64,000 nt of DNA, taken from assembly GCF_026672425.1 (NCBI RefSeq), contig NZ_JAPPRC010000003.1:507001-571000 (forward strand). The letters run 5' to 3'. The first letter of the stretch is position 1, and each line of letters starts with the position of its first letter. The stretch is from Pannonibacter sp. SL95. GTDB lineage: Bacteria > Pseudomonadota > Alphaproteobacteria > Rhizobiales > Stappiaceae. Below, one piece after another: positions 31,863 through 41,333 of this stretch. The notes beneath the pieces are model-generated. The model did no database searches. It saw only the letters and a list, made by a program, of their open reading frames with translations, and had not been told where the DNA came from. The translations under genes were made by a program, and so were the position numbers.

Positions 31863-32003
31863 TCCCCCCTCGAGGGGGAGATGCCCCCGTAAGGGGGCAG
31901 AGGGGGCGGCGGTTGAGACAGCACTGGCGCTGGATCTGTCGATGCGCCGATACTCCCCTCTGTCTGCTGGCGCAGACATCTCCCCCTCAAGGGGGGAGAG
32001 GGG
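31863..32003. repeat. Inverted pair of C/G-run repeats
   Basis: Left arm 31863-31910 (CCCCCTCGAGGGGGAGATG...) and right arm 31953-32003 (...CATCTCCCCCTCAAGGGGGG) are inverted copies, and each contains its own short palindromes. This fills most of the 383-base gap between the precursor array and the chemosensory operon; I see no gene there. Confidence 0.65.
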
Positions 32004-32111
32004 TGCTGCGGCAAGATCGCGGCTCGTCACACGTCAGCACAGGGCGCCAGCGTCCAAGCCTGAAGCCAAGGCGCTGAGATGCTGGTGCATCACGCCTAGA
32101 AAATGCTCGAG

Positions 32112-32135
32112 CCCCGGAGTGATCCGGGGTTTTTT
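32112..32135 (+). terminator. Rho-independent terminator after the RiPP precursor array
   Basis: CCCCGGA-GTGA-TCCGGGG is followed by TTTTTT. The T run is on the + strand side, so it ends transcription coming from the precursor array just before the 3' end of the convergent chemosensory operon. Confidence 0.8.
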
Positions 32136-32141
32136 GTTGGG

Positions 32142-33602
32142 TCAGTGGATGCGGCGGGGCAGGAGGCGGTCGAGGGTGAGGACGGCCATCAGCCGGTCAC
32201 GGACGCGGGCGACCGCATGGACCGGCAATCCGCTCTGCTCGGCAACCTCGTCGAGGTCCTCTGCGGGAACGTCTTCGATGCGCAGGACCTGGTCCACGGC
32301 AAGACCGGCGGTGGAGCCTTCCAGCTGCAACAGGACGCAGGGCGGTGTGTCGTCTGGTGAGGGCTGGCCGGTGAGCCGCCGCCGCAAATCCAGAACCGGA
32401 ACCACCTTGTCGCCCGCGTCAGCCAGGCCATCGAAGCCGTTGCCGCCATCCGGCAGGGGCGAGAGGCGCACGGTGGACAGGATGCTGTCGACGCGGTCGA
32501 GGTCGATGGCGAAGAACTCGTCCCGGATGCGCAAGGTGAGGAACCGGTAGCCGGGCCGGGCGGCAGCAGCGGCTCGGGCTGCGGCAACATCCGGCATGGG
32601 CATCTGTGCCACGCCGTCGTGCTTGCCTTGGGGCGTCAGACGCTCGACATCGGCCAGACGTTCTCCGACGAGCGCCAGCGGTTCGATGATTGCCAGGATC
32701 CGGTCGTCGACGACGGCATAGCGGCTGATCCCGGCAATGGCGTCATCGGTGGAGAAGATCTCGTCGGGACTCAGGGACAGGAGCCCCGGGGCGCGGTCTG
32801 CCAGAAGCGCGAAGGCGCGGCCCGTGGCAGGGTCCAGGATACGCAGGGCGATGCTGTCGGCGGTCGTTGCGACGGCGACGTGATTTGCCGGGGTGTCCGG
32901 CGACAGGAGGACGTCGGCGCGCACCACCAGCAGCGGCGTTTCCTGATGCTGCATCAGGCCTGCAACCCAGGCCGGGGCGGCGGGCATGGGGCGCAGGTCA
33001 ACCGGTTCAAGAACTTCTGAAATGATCGCCGTGGGCAGGGCAAAGCGGTCTGCGCCGATGTCGATCAGGAGATGGGCGATACGGTCCACCGCCGTGTCCT
33101 CTGTCCTCTCCTCCAGATCGGCAAGACCGACCGGATCGGCCGGAACAAGGGCGCCATCTTCGATGAGGCCTTCGGCATCCATCCGCGTGTCCGTGGCAAG
33201 GCGCACGTAGTCGAGCACGAGCCAGTCTTCGCCGCGCGCGCTGAGGCGCTGGGCCAGGAAAGCCGTCGCCTTCTCCGGTTCAGCTGGCGTTTGCACGGCC
33301 GCTGCATCCACCGCGACCATCGCGACGACATGGTCGACTTCCAGCGCCCGGACGTCGTCGCCATTGGCGAGGATGACGAGCGAGGTGGCACTGGCCGTCG
33401 AGCGGGCGGGCAGGCCGAGCAGGCCGGCGAGGTCCATCAGCGGCATCACCCGGTCCTGCACGAAGACCAGCCCCTGCACATGGCGCGGGCAGAAGGGCAG
33501 CGGCGTGACCGGCGCCGGCTCGTTGACCGACAGGACGAGATCCAGTGGCAGGGCCAGCCGGGTGCCAGACAGGGTGGCGAGGAGATACTCGATGTGCTCC
33601 AC
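32142..33602 (-). CDS. Triple CheW-domain scaffold protein
   Basis: 486 residues containing three CheW-like SH3-fold domains (about 1-140, 165-310 and 345-486). Each has the pattern of a regulatory-site strand followed by VxPxxDLxxLLG- or VVPVLDLRRRL-like motifs. CheW domains join receptors to CheA; a protein with three could cross-link arrays or bind several partners. Last gene of the operon, 3 bases after the cyclase gene stop. Proteins with multiple CheW domains are uncommon relative to single-domain CheW. Confidence 0.8.
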   Translation of the reverse strand: MEHIEYLLATLSGTRLALPLDLVLSVNEPAPVTPLPFCPRHVQGLVFVQDRVMPLMDLAGLLGLPARSTASATSLVILANGDDVRALEVDHVVAMVAVDAAAVQTPAEPEKATAFLAQRLSARGEDWLVLDYVRLATDTRMDAEGLIEDGALVPADPVGLADLEERTEDTAVDRIAHLLIDIGADRFALPTAIISEVLEPVDLRPMPAAPAWVAGLMQHQETPLLVVRADVLLSPDTPANHVAVATTADSIALRILDPATGRAFALLADRAPGLLSLSPDEIFSTDDAIAGISRYAVVDDRILAIIEPLALVGERLADVERLTPQGKHDGVAQMPMPDVAAARAAAAARPGYRFLTLRIRDEFFAIDLDRVDSILSTVRLSPLPDGGNGFDGLADAGDKVVPVLDLRRRLTGQPSPDDTPPCVLLQLEGSTAGLAVDQVLRIEDVPAEDLDEVAEQSGLPVHAVARVRDRLMAVLTLDRLLPRRIH

Positions 33603-33605
33603 CGG

Positions 33606-35327
33606 TCATTTCTCCTTCAGGGACCAGACGCCATCCCAGGGCATGGCGAAGGTTTCCGGATCCCGCGCCAGCGCACGGCACCGGGTCAGCAGCGTTGCAC
33701 TGGCAAGGTCCTGGGGTGCCAGTTCCAGCGCACGGCCAAAGGCGGCTTCGGCCATGGCGAAGGAGCCGATGCGGTAGGCGCTGAAGCCGGTTGCGTGGGC
33801 GTCGAGCCAGTTGGCCTCGCTGGCTGCCGGGGCTTCGACGAAGATCTCGTGCACCTCCGTCGGCCGGTCCTGCCCCTTGACGCGCACGACATCGACGAGG
33901 CGCATCGGGACGGGGCGGCTGAGCCGGGAAACGGTCTCGCCGCAGGCGAGGATGGAGGCACCGTAGGTCTTGGTGATGCCTTCGAGACGGGACGAGAGGT
34001 TCGCCGCATCCCCGATGACGGTGTAGTTCATGCGGTCCGGCGAACCGATGTTACCGGCCAGAACCGTGCCCGTGGCAAGGCCAATGCCGATGCGCAGGGG
34101 CTCCGGCAGACCATCGCGGCGGCGTTCGTTGACAAGATCCAGCGCCCGCAGCATGACGCGGGCTGCCTCGACGGCCCGGTCAGCGTCGCCGCCGGTCGGT
34201 TGCGGCACGCCGAAGAGGGCCATGATCGCGTCGCCGATGTACTTGTCGATGACGCCGCCCTGATCGCGCAGCACATCGGCCATGAACGAGAAATAGTCGT
34301 TCAGCAGCCGGACGGTTCCCTGTGGTCCGAGCGCTTCGGCGAGCGAAGTGAAATTGCGGATGTCGGAGAACAGGATGGTCGCTGGCAGCATCGCCCCGGC
34401 GAGGGCATCCGGACCCTGGTCCATCATGATGCGGGCGACGGGATTGGACTGGGTGCGGGCAAGCACCGTTTCGAGGTCCTTCTGGCGCGAGATGTCCTCA
34501 AAGGAGACGACAAGCGACTCAGAGGGGGGCGCGAACAGCCGGGCGTTGAGGCGCAGCGGGATCCAGTCGCCGCCCGGCGTTGCAAATTCGCAGTCCAGTG
34601 CATCAAGAGGCTGGCGGGTGGTCTGGACGGTGGCGAGGTCTTCGGCGAGATCCTCGTTGTAGTCGGCAAAGACCGAGCGCAGCGGCAGGCCTTTCGGCAG
34701 GGCCTCCATGCGCAGGATGGTGTGGGCGGCGCGGTTTGCGGCGACAAGACGCGATGCGCTGTCAAACACGAGCACGCCGCTGCCAAGGGCCTCGATGAGA
34801 TCGAGGGCGGAGGGTGCGACGTCAGCCGTGCCGCTGGCCGCAGGCGGGACTGCTGGTGCATCGGTCCCGGCGGCATCGACGAGGACGGCGGGCAGGCCGA
34901 GGACGCGGCGGGCGGTGGTGACGATCTCCGAGGCGCGCTGCTGCTTCAGGTCGAGACTGACAGCGCCGGACGGCTTGGCGATGATGGCAGCGGCGCCCAG
35001 GCGCAGGGCCTCGAGCCGCTCGGCGGAATCGGCAGCGCCCACCAGCGACGACAGGATGATCACCGGGCAGGGCGAGCGCAGGCTAAGACGGCGCAGGGTT
35101 TCCAGCCCGGACATTTCCGGCATCTCGATGTCGAGGAGGATGAGGTCCGGGTTGAGCTTGCGCACCTGTTGCAGGGCGATCTTGCCGTTCTCTGCTTCGC
35201 CGGCAATTTCGAGCATGGGATCGCTGGCGATGATCTCGCTGACGAGGCGGCGGATGATGAAACTGTCGTCGACAACGAGGATGCGGCGGCGCATGACGCC
35301 GGCGGCCGGGGCGGGCAGATCGATCAT
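33606..35327 (-). CDS. CheB-type receiver - PAS - class III nucleotide cyclase fusion
   Basis: 573 residues. A receiver (about 14-140) with VVDDSFIIRR, phospho-acceptor Asp66 in LLDIEMPEMSGLETL, VIILSSLV and IIAKPSG is of the CheB kind. A PAS domain (about 170-295) follows, then a class III cyclase (about 320-505) with the metal-binding LFSDIRNFTSL, DKYIGDAIMALFG and YTVIGDAANLSSRLE. The K and T/D features suggest adenylate rather than guanylate cyclase. There is no methylesterase domain. The start at 35327 overlaps the CheW gene stop by 4 bases, with GGAGG upstream. Probable phosphorylation target of CheA, making a second messenger. Confidence 0.85.
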   Translation of the reverse strand: MIDLPAPAAGVMRRRILVVDDSFIIRRLVSEIIASDPMLEIAGEAENGKIALQQVRKLNPDLILLDIEMPEMSGLETLRRLSLRSPCPVIILSSLVGAADSAERLEALRLGAAAIIAKPSGAVSLDLKQQRASEIVTTARRVLGLPAVLVDAAGTDAPAVPPAASGTADVAPSALDLIEALGSGVLVFDSASRLVAANRAAHTILRMEALPKGLPLRSVFADYNEDLAEDLATVQTTRQPLDALDCEFATPGGDWIPLRLNARLFAPPSESLVVSFEDISRQKDLETVLARTQSNPVARIMMDQGPDALAGAMLPATILFSDIRNFTSLAEALGPQGTVRLLNDYFSFMADVLRDQGGVIDKYIGDAIMALFGVPQPTGGDADRAVEAARVMLRALDLVNERRRDGLPEPLRIGIGLATGTVLAGNIGSPDRMNYTVIGDAANLSSRLEGITKTYGASILACGETVSRLSRPVPMRLVDVVRVKGQDRPTEVHEIFVEAPAASEANWLDAHATGFSAYRIGSFAMAEAAFGRALELAPQDLASATLLTRCRALARDPETFAMPWDGVWSLKEK

Positions 35328-35818
35328 TCCAGTTCCTCCCGCAGCGGCGAAGGATCGACAGCGGCCGCGCGCAGGTGACGCAACAGGGTGAAAGGCGGGA
35401 TCACAGGTTCGGCACGCAGGACACAGACGGGGGTATCGCTTGCCGGGTCGACAATCACGCCGGACAGCCAGCGACGCAGAGCGCCAAGTGCAGGCGGCAA
35501 GGACAGAACCTCGGTTGCGCCGTGATCCTCGATCCGTTCTACCCGGTCGACAAGGCAAAGCCAGCCAGACTTTTCGTCTGGAGACGCCATGCGCAGGCCG
35601 GTCGGATCCGGGCCGGCAACGTTGCCGAGGCCGAGCAGGCGGGCGGCATCGACGACCAGGCGGCTGTGCCCGGTCTTGCCCTGTAGCCGCGGCGTCTTGC
35701 CTGCCAGCGGCAGGACGGAACCGGACAGGCCACGGACGGATTGCACGGCCTCACGCGGGACCAGAACCGGCGTTCCGGCCAGATGAACGCGCAGATAGGC
35801 GGTCAGCGTCTGCGTCAT
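35324..35818 (-). CDS. CheW-like adaptor protein
   Basis: 164 residues with one CheW-like domain: LVPREAVQSVRGL, SRLVVDAARLLGL and WLCLVDRVERIEDH match the CheW fold, while the C-terminus is divergent. It would join the MCP to CheA in the membrane array. It overlaps cheA (4 bases) and the cyclase-fusion gene (4 bases), so the three are translationally coupled. Confidence 0.75.
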   Translation of the reverse strand: MTQTLTAYLRVHLAGTPVLVPREAVQSVRGLSGSVLPLAGKTPRLQGKTGHSRLVVDAARLLGLGNVAGPDPTGLRMASPDEKSGWLCLVDRVERIEDHGATEVLSLPPALGALRRWLSGVIVDPASDTPVCVLRAEPVIPPFTLLRHLRAAAVDPSPLREELE

Positions 35819-38298
35819 GGCCGCGGGTTCCCGGCGCTGCGCAGGCCGCGGTTGACCGCCCGGGCGGCAAGGTCAAACAGCTTGTCCGGATCGAGCACCA
35901 GGACGATGCGGTCGGCACCCAGAATGGAGATGCCGCCGACGCCCGGCAGTTCGGCGACGCGCAGATGCGTTTCACGGATGAGCAGCTCGGCACGGCGCAG
36001 GATGCGGCGGGTGCGGAAGCCGACGCGGCGGCCCTTCCAGGAGCAGATGACCACGGACAGATCGGCACCGGCATCGTCCTCGGGCGCAGGCAGCCGCATC
36101 AGCTCGCAGATGTCGAACAGCGGCAAGAAGCGGCCGCGCAGCAGCAGCGACGGCTGGCCGTTGACGGACTGGACGCTGGCGGCCGGGAACACGGCGGTTT
36201 CGGCGACCATCGTTTCGGGGAAGCCGATGGTCTGCCGGCCGGTGTCGGCCAGAAGCATAGGGCGGATCGCGGCCGAGAGCGGCATGTCGAGGCGGAAGGT
36301 GGTGCCCTTGCCGGCCTCTGTCTCGATGTCGATGCGCCCGCCGAGACGGGTGACGTTGACCAGCACCACATCCATGCCGACGCCGCGCCCGGAGACGGTG
36401 CTGGCCTCGCTGCGGGTGGAGAAGCCGGGTGTGAAGATGAAGCGGGCGATTTCCGCGTCGCTCATCCGGGCCAGATCCTCGACACTCGCCAGGCGCTGCG
36501 CGACAGCCTTCTCGCCGACACGGGCGATGTCGATGCCGCGTCCATCGTCGCTGACGGTGAGTACAAGGCGGTTGCCGTGCTGCTCTGCCGTCAGGCTGAG
36601 GCGCGCGGTGGCCGGCTTTCCGGCAGCAGCGCGTGACTCGGGGGCTTCGATGCCATGATCGATCGAATTGCGGATCATGTGCATCAAGGGATCGAGGAGC
36701 ATGTCGGCCATGCCCTTGTCGATCTTGATCGTACCGGCGCTCTGCTCGAAACGGACGGACTTGCCGAGTTCCCGCGCGGCCTCGCGGACCATGCGCGGGA
36801 AGCGGGCGATGATGTTCTCGAACGGGATGACCCGCAGACCCAGCGTGCTTTCGTGGATGAGACTGATGAAGTGGCTGACTTCGGCTTCCAGCGTCAGGAA
36901 GTCGCGCCGGTCGGCCATCAGGGCCTCGACCTCGGGCAGCATCTCGGGTGCGCGGGAGGACGTGTAGTCGTAGAGACGGCGCAGGGCCTCGCCGGAGCGG
37001 CTTTCGCTGGCCAGAACGTTCAGACGGCTGCCGAGCGTGAAGAAAGACCCGATGCGGCCGAAGAGGCGGTCGAGCACTTCGACCGGAACACGAACCTGCG
37101 TTTCCTCGACCGCTGCCATCCGTGACGGGGCTGGCGCATCGCCGAAATGGGCCGGGGCGGTGGTGCCGTCGAGCCAGGTCACGGACCAGGCCGACATGTC
37201 CGGCCCGTTGACCGGATCGATCCCGGGCAATGCAGTGCCTTGACCGGCTGCCTCAAGGCCTTCCGGCATGTCTGCGCTGGTCACTGCAACGAGCAGGGCG
37301 AGGTAAGGGCGGCTGTCGACGGTGAGGCTGCGCGAGGCAACGAGGCCAGGCAGGGCCGTGACAAGGGACCTGAGCGCTTCCGGCTCCGGCATCGGCAGGA
37401 CGACTTCCGCCAGACGCGCGGCAGGATCGGACGAAAAGCGCTCCAGCGCTGTGCCGGCAACGGCCGGGAGATGCAGCGGCGAGACTTTCCAGTAGGCGAG
37501 CCGGCTGATGAGGGCGGCGGGCAGGGCGGTGTCGCTGGTGAGGTCCAGTGGGGTCCCGGCGTCGCTCTCAAGGCCAAGCGACATGCTGACTTCTGCCCAG
37601 CCGGTTTCGGTTCCCGTCAGTGCTTCCAGCGTGCGGGCCTGGGCCACGATGCCGGACAGGATCGGTGCGGCCTGGTCAAGCGCAGCCTGGGCGAGAAAGC
37701 GGGCACACCGTTCCAGCCCGGCAAGGCCGGTCTTGCGAGCCGCGTGGGCGAGAACATCTGCCGCCTCGTGCAGGCCTGCCTCGTCCTGGCCGGACAGGGC
37801 CTCCGACAGTTCCGACAGGAGTTCTGCCAGCAGCTCGGCAAAGGCCCGTCCCATATCGCGTTCCAGCCCAAGGGCATCGCGTGAGGCCGGAATGCTCGCC
37901 TCAAGGCCTGTGGCCTGGGTGGGGCCACTGACCGAGAGCGCCTCGAGCTGTGCGGACAGGCCATCGGGTACGGCGAAGCTGGCGAGGTCGCCCGTTGCCT
38001 GCGCCGAGCGGATCGCATCGACCAGACGCAACATCGCGTCGATGATGTCGGGCGTCAGATCGCGTGTGCCATTGCGGACCGGATAGAGGCAGGCCTCCGC
38101 CAGATGCGTGACCTGTTCCAGGCTGGCAATGCCGGCGACCCGGGCAAGACCCTTGATCGAGTGGAAGGCCCGGAACAACACGTCCACATCGGCGCGCGAG
38201 ACGGCCGCCGTTTCGCTGGCCACAAGAATGGGCTCGATCACGCCGAGATGCTCGCCCGCCTCGGTGAGAAGATCGGCGGAAAAATCAGCTCCGGCCAT
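35815..38298 (-). CDS. cheA: CheA-type chemosensory histidine kinase
   Basis: 827 residues. N-terminal Hpt domain with phospho-acceptor His46 (FRAFHSIKGLARVAG), a long middle region, a dimerisation segment, the CheA-specific kinase core (LMHMIRNSIDHGIEAPESR, SDDGRGIDI, TVSGRGVGMDVV), and a C-terminal CheW-like domain (about 690-827). There is no C-terminal receiver. It would phosphorylate the receivers encoded in the operon. The start at 38298 overlaps the receiver-protein gene by 14 bases; an earlier in-frame opening was rejected as an overlap frame of that gene. Confidence 0.9.
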   Translation of the reverse strand: MAGADFSADLLTEAGEHLGVIEPILVASETAAVSRADVDVLFRAFHSIKGLARVAGIASLEQVTHLAEACLYPVRNGTRDLTPDIIDAMLRLVDAIRSAQATGDLASFAVPDGLSAQLEALSVSGPTQATGLEASIPASRDALGLERDMGRAFAELLAELLSELSEALSGQDEAGLHEAADVLAHAARKTGLAGLERCARFLAQAALDQAAPILSGIVAQARTLEALTGTETGWAEVSMSLGLESDAGTPLDLTSDTALPAALISRLAYWKVSPLHLPAVAGTALERFSSDPAARLAEVVLPMPEPEALRSLVTALPGLVASRSLTVDSRPYLALLVAVTSADMPEGLEAAGQGTALPGIDPVNGPDMSAWSVTWLDGTTAPAHFGDAPAPSRMAAVEETQVRVPVEVLDRLFGRIGSFFTLGSRLNVLASESRSGEALRRLYDYTSSRAPEMLPEVEALMADRRDFLTLEAEVSHFISLIHESTLGLRVIPFENIIARFPRMVREAARELGKSVRFEQSAGTIKIDKGMADMLLDPLMHMIRNSIDHGIEAPESRAAAGKPATARLSLTAEQHGNRLVLTVSDDGRGIDIARVGEKAVAQRLASVEDLARMSDAEIARFIFTPGFSTRSEASTVSGRGVGMDVVLVNVTRLGGRIDIETEAGKGTTFRLDMPLSAAIRPMLLADTGRQTIGFPETMVAETAVFPAASVQSVNGQPSLLLRGRFLPLFDICELMRLPAPEDDAGADLSVVICSWKGRRVGFRTRRILRRAELLIRETHLRVAELPGVGGISILGADRIVLVLDPDKLFDLAARAVNRGLRSAGNPRP

Positions 38299-38770
38299 GC
38301 GCGTTCTCCACGGGCGGGCGCGCAAGGGGCATCCTGCGGGCAGGGTCGCGCGCGAGGCGCTGGAGAGCGGAAAGAAGTGCTTCGCCTTCGGGGCCGGCCA
38401 GCGCGATGTCCGCCGTGCCGCACGCCTTGGGACGAACAAGGCTGGCACCCCGGCTACGGCACAGATCAGAGGTGCGCAGGTCGGCACTGACATGAAGACC
38501 AATGACGGCGACGGGGGCCGGCTGGATCAGAACCGCCGACCCGACGAGCCGCGCAATATCCGTGACGCTGTCAGCGTCGATCAGCACAACATCCGCCGTC
38601 AGGCTTCTCAGGCCAGTCAGCACATCGGCGCTGCCCGTCACGGTGACACGGGCCTGCGGATCAGCGAGCAGAAGGGCGCGGATGGACAGCGCCAGTCCTG
38701 CGTCATCGCTGACGAGGGTCAGGTGCCAGTCATCCGCATCGTGCTGCGTGCTGTCCTCATGCGTGGCCAT
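38285..38770 (-). CDS. Degenerate receiver-like protein
   Basis: 161 residues with a response-regulator-like fold: LTLVSDDAGLA at the N-terminus, VVLIDADSVTD at the phospho-acceptor strand and LVRPK at the C-terminal Lys. The conserved Thr/Ser strand is altered (VIGLHVS), so phosphorylation is uncertain. It could be a phosphate sink or a docking protein in place of CheY. The start at 38770 has GGAAAG upstream; the frame also opens with TTG at 38794 overlapping the MCP stop. Between the MCP and cheA genes. Confidence 0.6.
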   Translation of the reverse strand: MATHEDSTQHDADDWHLTLVSDDAGLALSIRALLLADPQARVTVTGSADVLTGLRSLTADVVLIDADSVTDIARLVGSAVLIQPAPVAVIGLHVSADLRTSDLCRSRGASLVRPKACGTADIALAGPEGEALLSALQRLARDPARRMPLARPPVENAHGRS

Positions 38771-38790
38771 CGGTTCGTCTTTCCGCTGCC

Positions 38791-40755
38791 TCAAGCCATC
38801 TTGAAGGCGTCGATCCGCTGACGGGTCTCGTCGGCCAGACGCGCCAGCTGGACCATGGTCGCGGTGATTTCCTCCGCGGCGGCCGAGTTTGACGTGGCGA
38901 TGGACTTCAGTTCGCTGACCGTGCCGTCGATCTGGGTGATCGAGGCGCGCTGCTGCTCGATCGCCGCAACCGAGGCGTGGATCATCTGGGTGGTCTGGCG
39001 TGCCTCGCCCGAGATGCCCACGATGGCTGCGCGAACGGTATCGGCCGCCTGCTTGCCTGCGAGGCTGTCCTCGCTGGCCTGCTCGACGATCTCGGCGATC
39101 TGGTTGGCATTCTGGCCGGCGCTTTCGGCCAGCTTGCCGACCTCCTGTGCTACCACGACGAAGCCCTTGCCGTGTTCCCCGGCGCGGGCTGCCTCGATGG
39201 CCGCGTTGAGCGAGAGGATGTGCGTGCGGTTGGCGATCTGGGCAATCACCTGGGTGATCTGGTTCACCTTTCGGCTGTTCTGCGCGATGCGGTCGACCAG
39301 CGCTCCCATTGCCTCAACCGAGGCGAGACCTTTTTCGACCAGACCTGTCGCGTTATCCGCCTTTTCACTGGCAAGTCTTGTGTTGTCGGAGACCTCGCGA
39401 ATGGCGAGCATTGCTTCCTTCACCGCTGTCGCGACCTGGGCCAGCGATGAATTCTGTACGCGGGCACCGTCCGCCACTTGCGACACGGCCATGCTGGCCT
39501 CGCCAACGGACAGAGCGGTGCTGCGGGCCTTCTCGCCGAAGTCGCGGAACGAGGAATGCGAGACGTCCAGCAGTCGGTTGACCTGCTCGCCGATGTCGCG
39601 CAGGAAGCCGGTCTTGCCCTCAAGGCTCACGCGCAGGGTAAGGTCACCTGCCGCAGCCTTCGAGATGACCTCGCCGATCTCGCGGGTGGTTTCCTCCGCC
39701 TTCAGCATGGCCGCAATCTGGTCGGCGTTCTGCTTGAACACGTCCACTGCAGTGGCCATCTGGCCGATCTCGTTGGTGGAGCCGAGGCCAGGAATGGTGA
39801 CATTGCCATCACCCTGGGCGAGGCGCGTCATGGCATGCGTCATCTGCTTCAACGGCGAGATAATGCCGCGGGCGATGACGACGGCGATGAAGAGGCCGAA
39901 CAGGATGCCGCCGCCGGCAAGCATGGCGAGCAGCTGCTGCACTTCTGCCGTCTGGGAGGCGACAGTCGTGCTCAGGCGGGTGATTTCAGTCTGCAGGCGT
40001 TCGCGGAATGTTGCAATCTTGTCGAGGATGCCACGCTCGTCCGCGCTGACGACATCTGCGCCGCCAAGGCCTGCGTCCTTCAGGAACAGTGTGAGGGCTG
40101 CTTCAAGATCAACCGCAGACTGGCGAGCCGCGCGTTCTGCAGGGGACGTGCCTCCTGATGCTGCGGCCAGCGCGGAACGAGCTGCCTCGACGGTCGCGAC
40201 CGACAGGGTGCTGGAGGCCAGTGTCGTTGCATCAAGCGCCCGCAGCAGGTCTGAGCTGGTTGCCGGGTCTGCCTTCAGGGCCTTGACCGCGTTCGCAAGC
40301 GCTGCGCCGTCTTGCTGCAGCTTCAAACGCTGCTGCATCAGCCCGCGGGCGCGCTGGCGGTAGGTCGTCAGCCCGTCGCGGATTTCGGCGACCAGCGCGG
40401 CTTCAGAGTGCCCCTCCAGCAGAACTGCCGTCGAGGTGAGTGCCTCGTCGATCTGCCGCGACTGCACTTCGGTGCGGTCGAAGTCTGAGGACCGGCCATA
40501 GGTCAGCACGGCATTGGTGCGCAGGCGGAAGCCGGTAAAATCGCGATCCGCAAGGAACATCTGTCCGACGGCACGGTAGAAGCGGTCCATCTCGGAGGAG
40601 AGCTGCGCAAGGTCGCGCACCGAGGTGTATCCGACGCTGGACAGCAGGGCGAGGAGAACAAGCAAGACGGCGGCGAGGCCGTAGATGCGGGTCGACAGGG
40701 TAATGTTCTTCAAGTTGACCCCCGGAGGAAGGCTGTGACGCCCCGTGGCGTGCAC
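38791..40755 (-). CDS. Methyl-accepting chemotaxis protein
   Basis: 654 residues. One transmembrane helix near residues 22-42, a helical periplasmic sensor domain (about 45-275), a second helix (about 277-297), a HAMP domain and a long cytoplasmic signalling domain. The conserved hairpin tip reads [21 protein letters not shown], slightly unlike the common [17 protein letters not shown]. It should sense an external or membrane signal and control the CheA encoded just downstream. The start may be this GTG or a TTG at 40713 preceding [11 protein letters not shown]. Confidence 0.9.
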   Translation of the reverse strand: MHATGRHSLPPGVNLKNITLSTRIYGLAAVLLVLLALLSSVGYTSVRDLAQLSSEMDRFYRAVGQMFLADRDFTGFRLRTNAVLTYGRSSDFDRTEVQSRQIDEALTSTAVLLEGHSEAALVAEIRDGLTTYRQRARGLMQQRLKLQQDGAALANAVKALKADPATSSDLLRALDATTLASSTLSVATVEAARSALAAASGGTSPAERAARQSAVDLEAALTLFLKDAGLGGADVVSADERGILDKIATFRERLQTEITRLSTTVASQTAEVQQLLAMLAGGGILFGLFIAVVIARGIISPLKQMTHAMTRLAQGDGNVTIPGLGSTNEIGQMATAVDVFKQNADQIAAMLKAEETTREIGEVISKAAAGDLTLRVSLEGKTGFLRDIGEQVNRLLDVSHSSFRDFGEKARSTALSVGEASMAVSQVADGARVQNSSLAQVATAVKEAMLAIREVSDNTRLASEKADNATGLVEKGLASVEAMGALVDRIAQNSRKVNQITQVIAQIANRTHILSLNAAIEAARAGEHGKGFVVVAQEVGKLAESAGQNANQIAEIVEQASEDSLAGKQAADTVRAAIVGISGEARQTTQMIHASVAAIEQQRASITQIDGTVSELKSIATSNSAAAEEITATMVQLARLADETRQRIDAFKMA

Positions 40756-40928
40756 GAAAATTTGCAGACGTGACAGGTCTTTAGCTTCCGCGCGCGCGCG
40801 GGCGGCTGTTCCACCCGAAATGTTTCAGCTTTGGGGCTGGATGACGGTGTCGGGTTTGTGCGAAGCTAACCGCGAATTGTTTACAAAAACGTTCTTGTTT
40901 CAATGCTTTGCGGTGGGTTGGGGAAATC

Positions 40929-41333
40929 GTGACAGTGCCGGACTTTATTCCCGCCGGGCTCCTGAGTGTCCTGTTTCTTGCATTTCTCGCCAAGCACTTC
41001 GTCGCCGATTTCCTGTTCCAGACCCACTGGATGGCCATCGGCAAGGAGGGGCGCGATCACTGGATTGCTCCCCTCGCCGTTCATGCGGGGATCCATGGGC
41101 TTCTGACAAGCTTGATCGCGGCCTGATTTGCGCCGGACCTGTTTTGGCTGGGGGCTGTCGATTTCGTCATTCATTTTGCGATCGACCGGGCCAAGGCGGA
41201 GGTGGTGCGACGCAGCGGAGCGACGCCGGCGAAGGCATCATTCTGGTGGCTGCTGGGCCTCGACCAGACCCTACATCACCTGACGCACTTCGGTTTCATT
41301 CTCGTCCTGGCCGGAGCGAGCACAGGCGCATGA
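40929..41333 (+). pseudogene. DUF3307 membrane protein gene with an in-frame stop
   Basis: The + strand frame from GTG 40929 encodes KHFVADFLFQTHWMAIGKEG, then meets TGA at 41124-41126 and continues in the same frame for 68 codons (HFAIDRAKAEVV, FWWLLGLDQTLHHLTH) to a stop at 41331. Both parts are needed for a DUF3307 protein, so one nonsense mutation, stop readthrough or a sequencing error is implied. It is inserted, on the opposite strand, between the MCP gene and cheB, and its 3' end overlaps the 3' end of cheB by 38 bases. Confidence 0.75.

Noticed and set aside
38298-38502. N-terminal extension of CheA to 38502
   Set aside because: The extra residues overlap the receiver gene in another frame and are Arg/Pro/Ala-rich; the Hpt domain begins properly from 38298.
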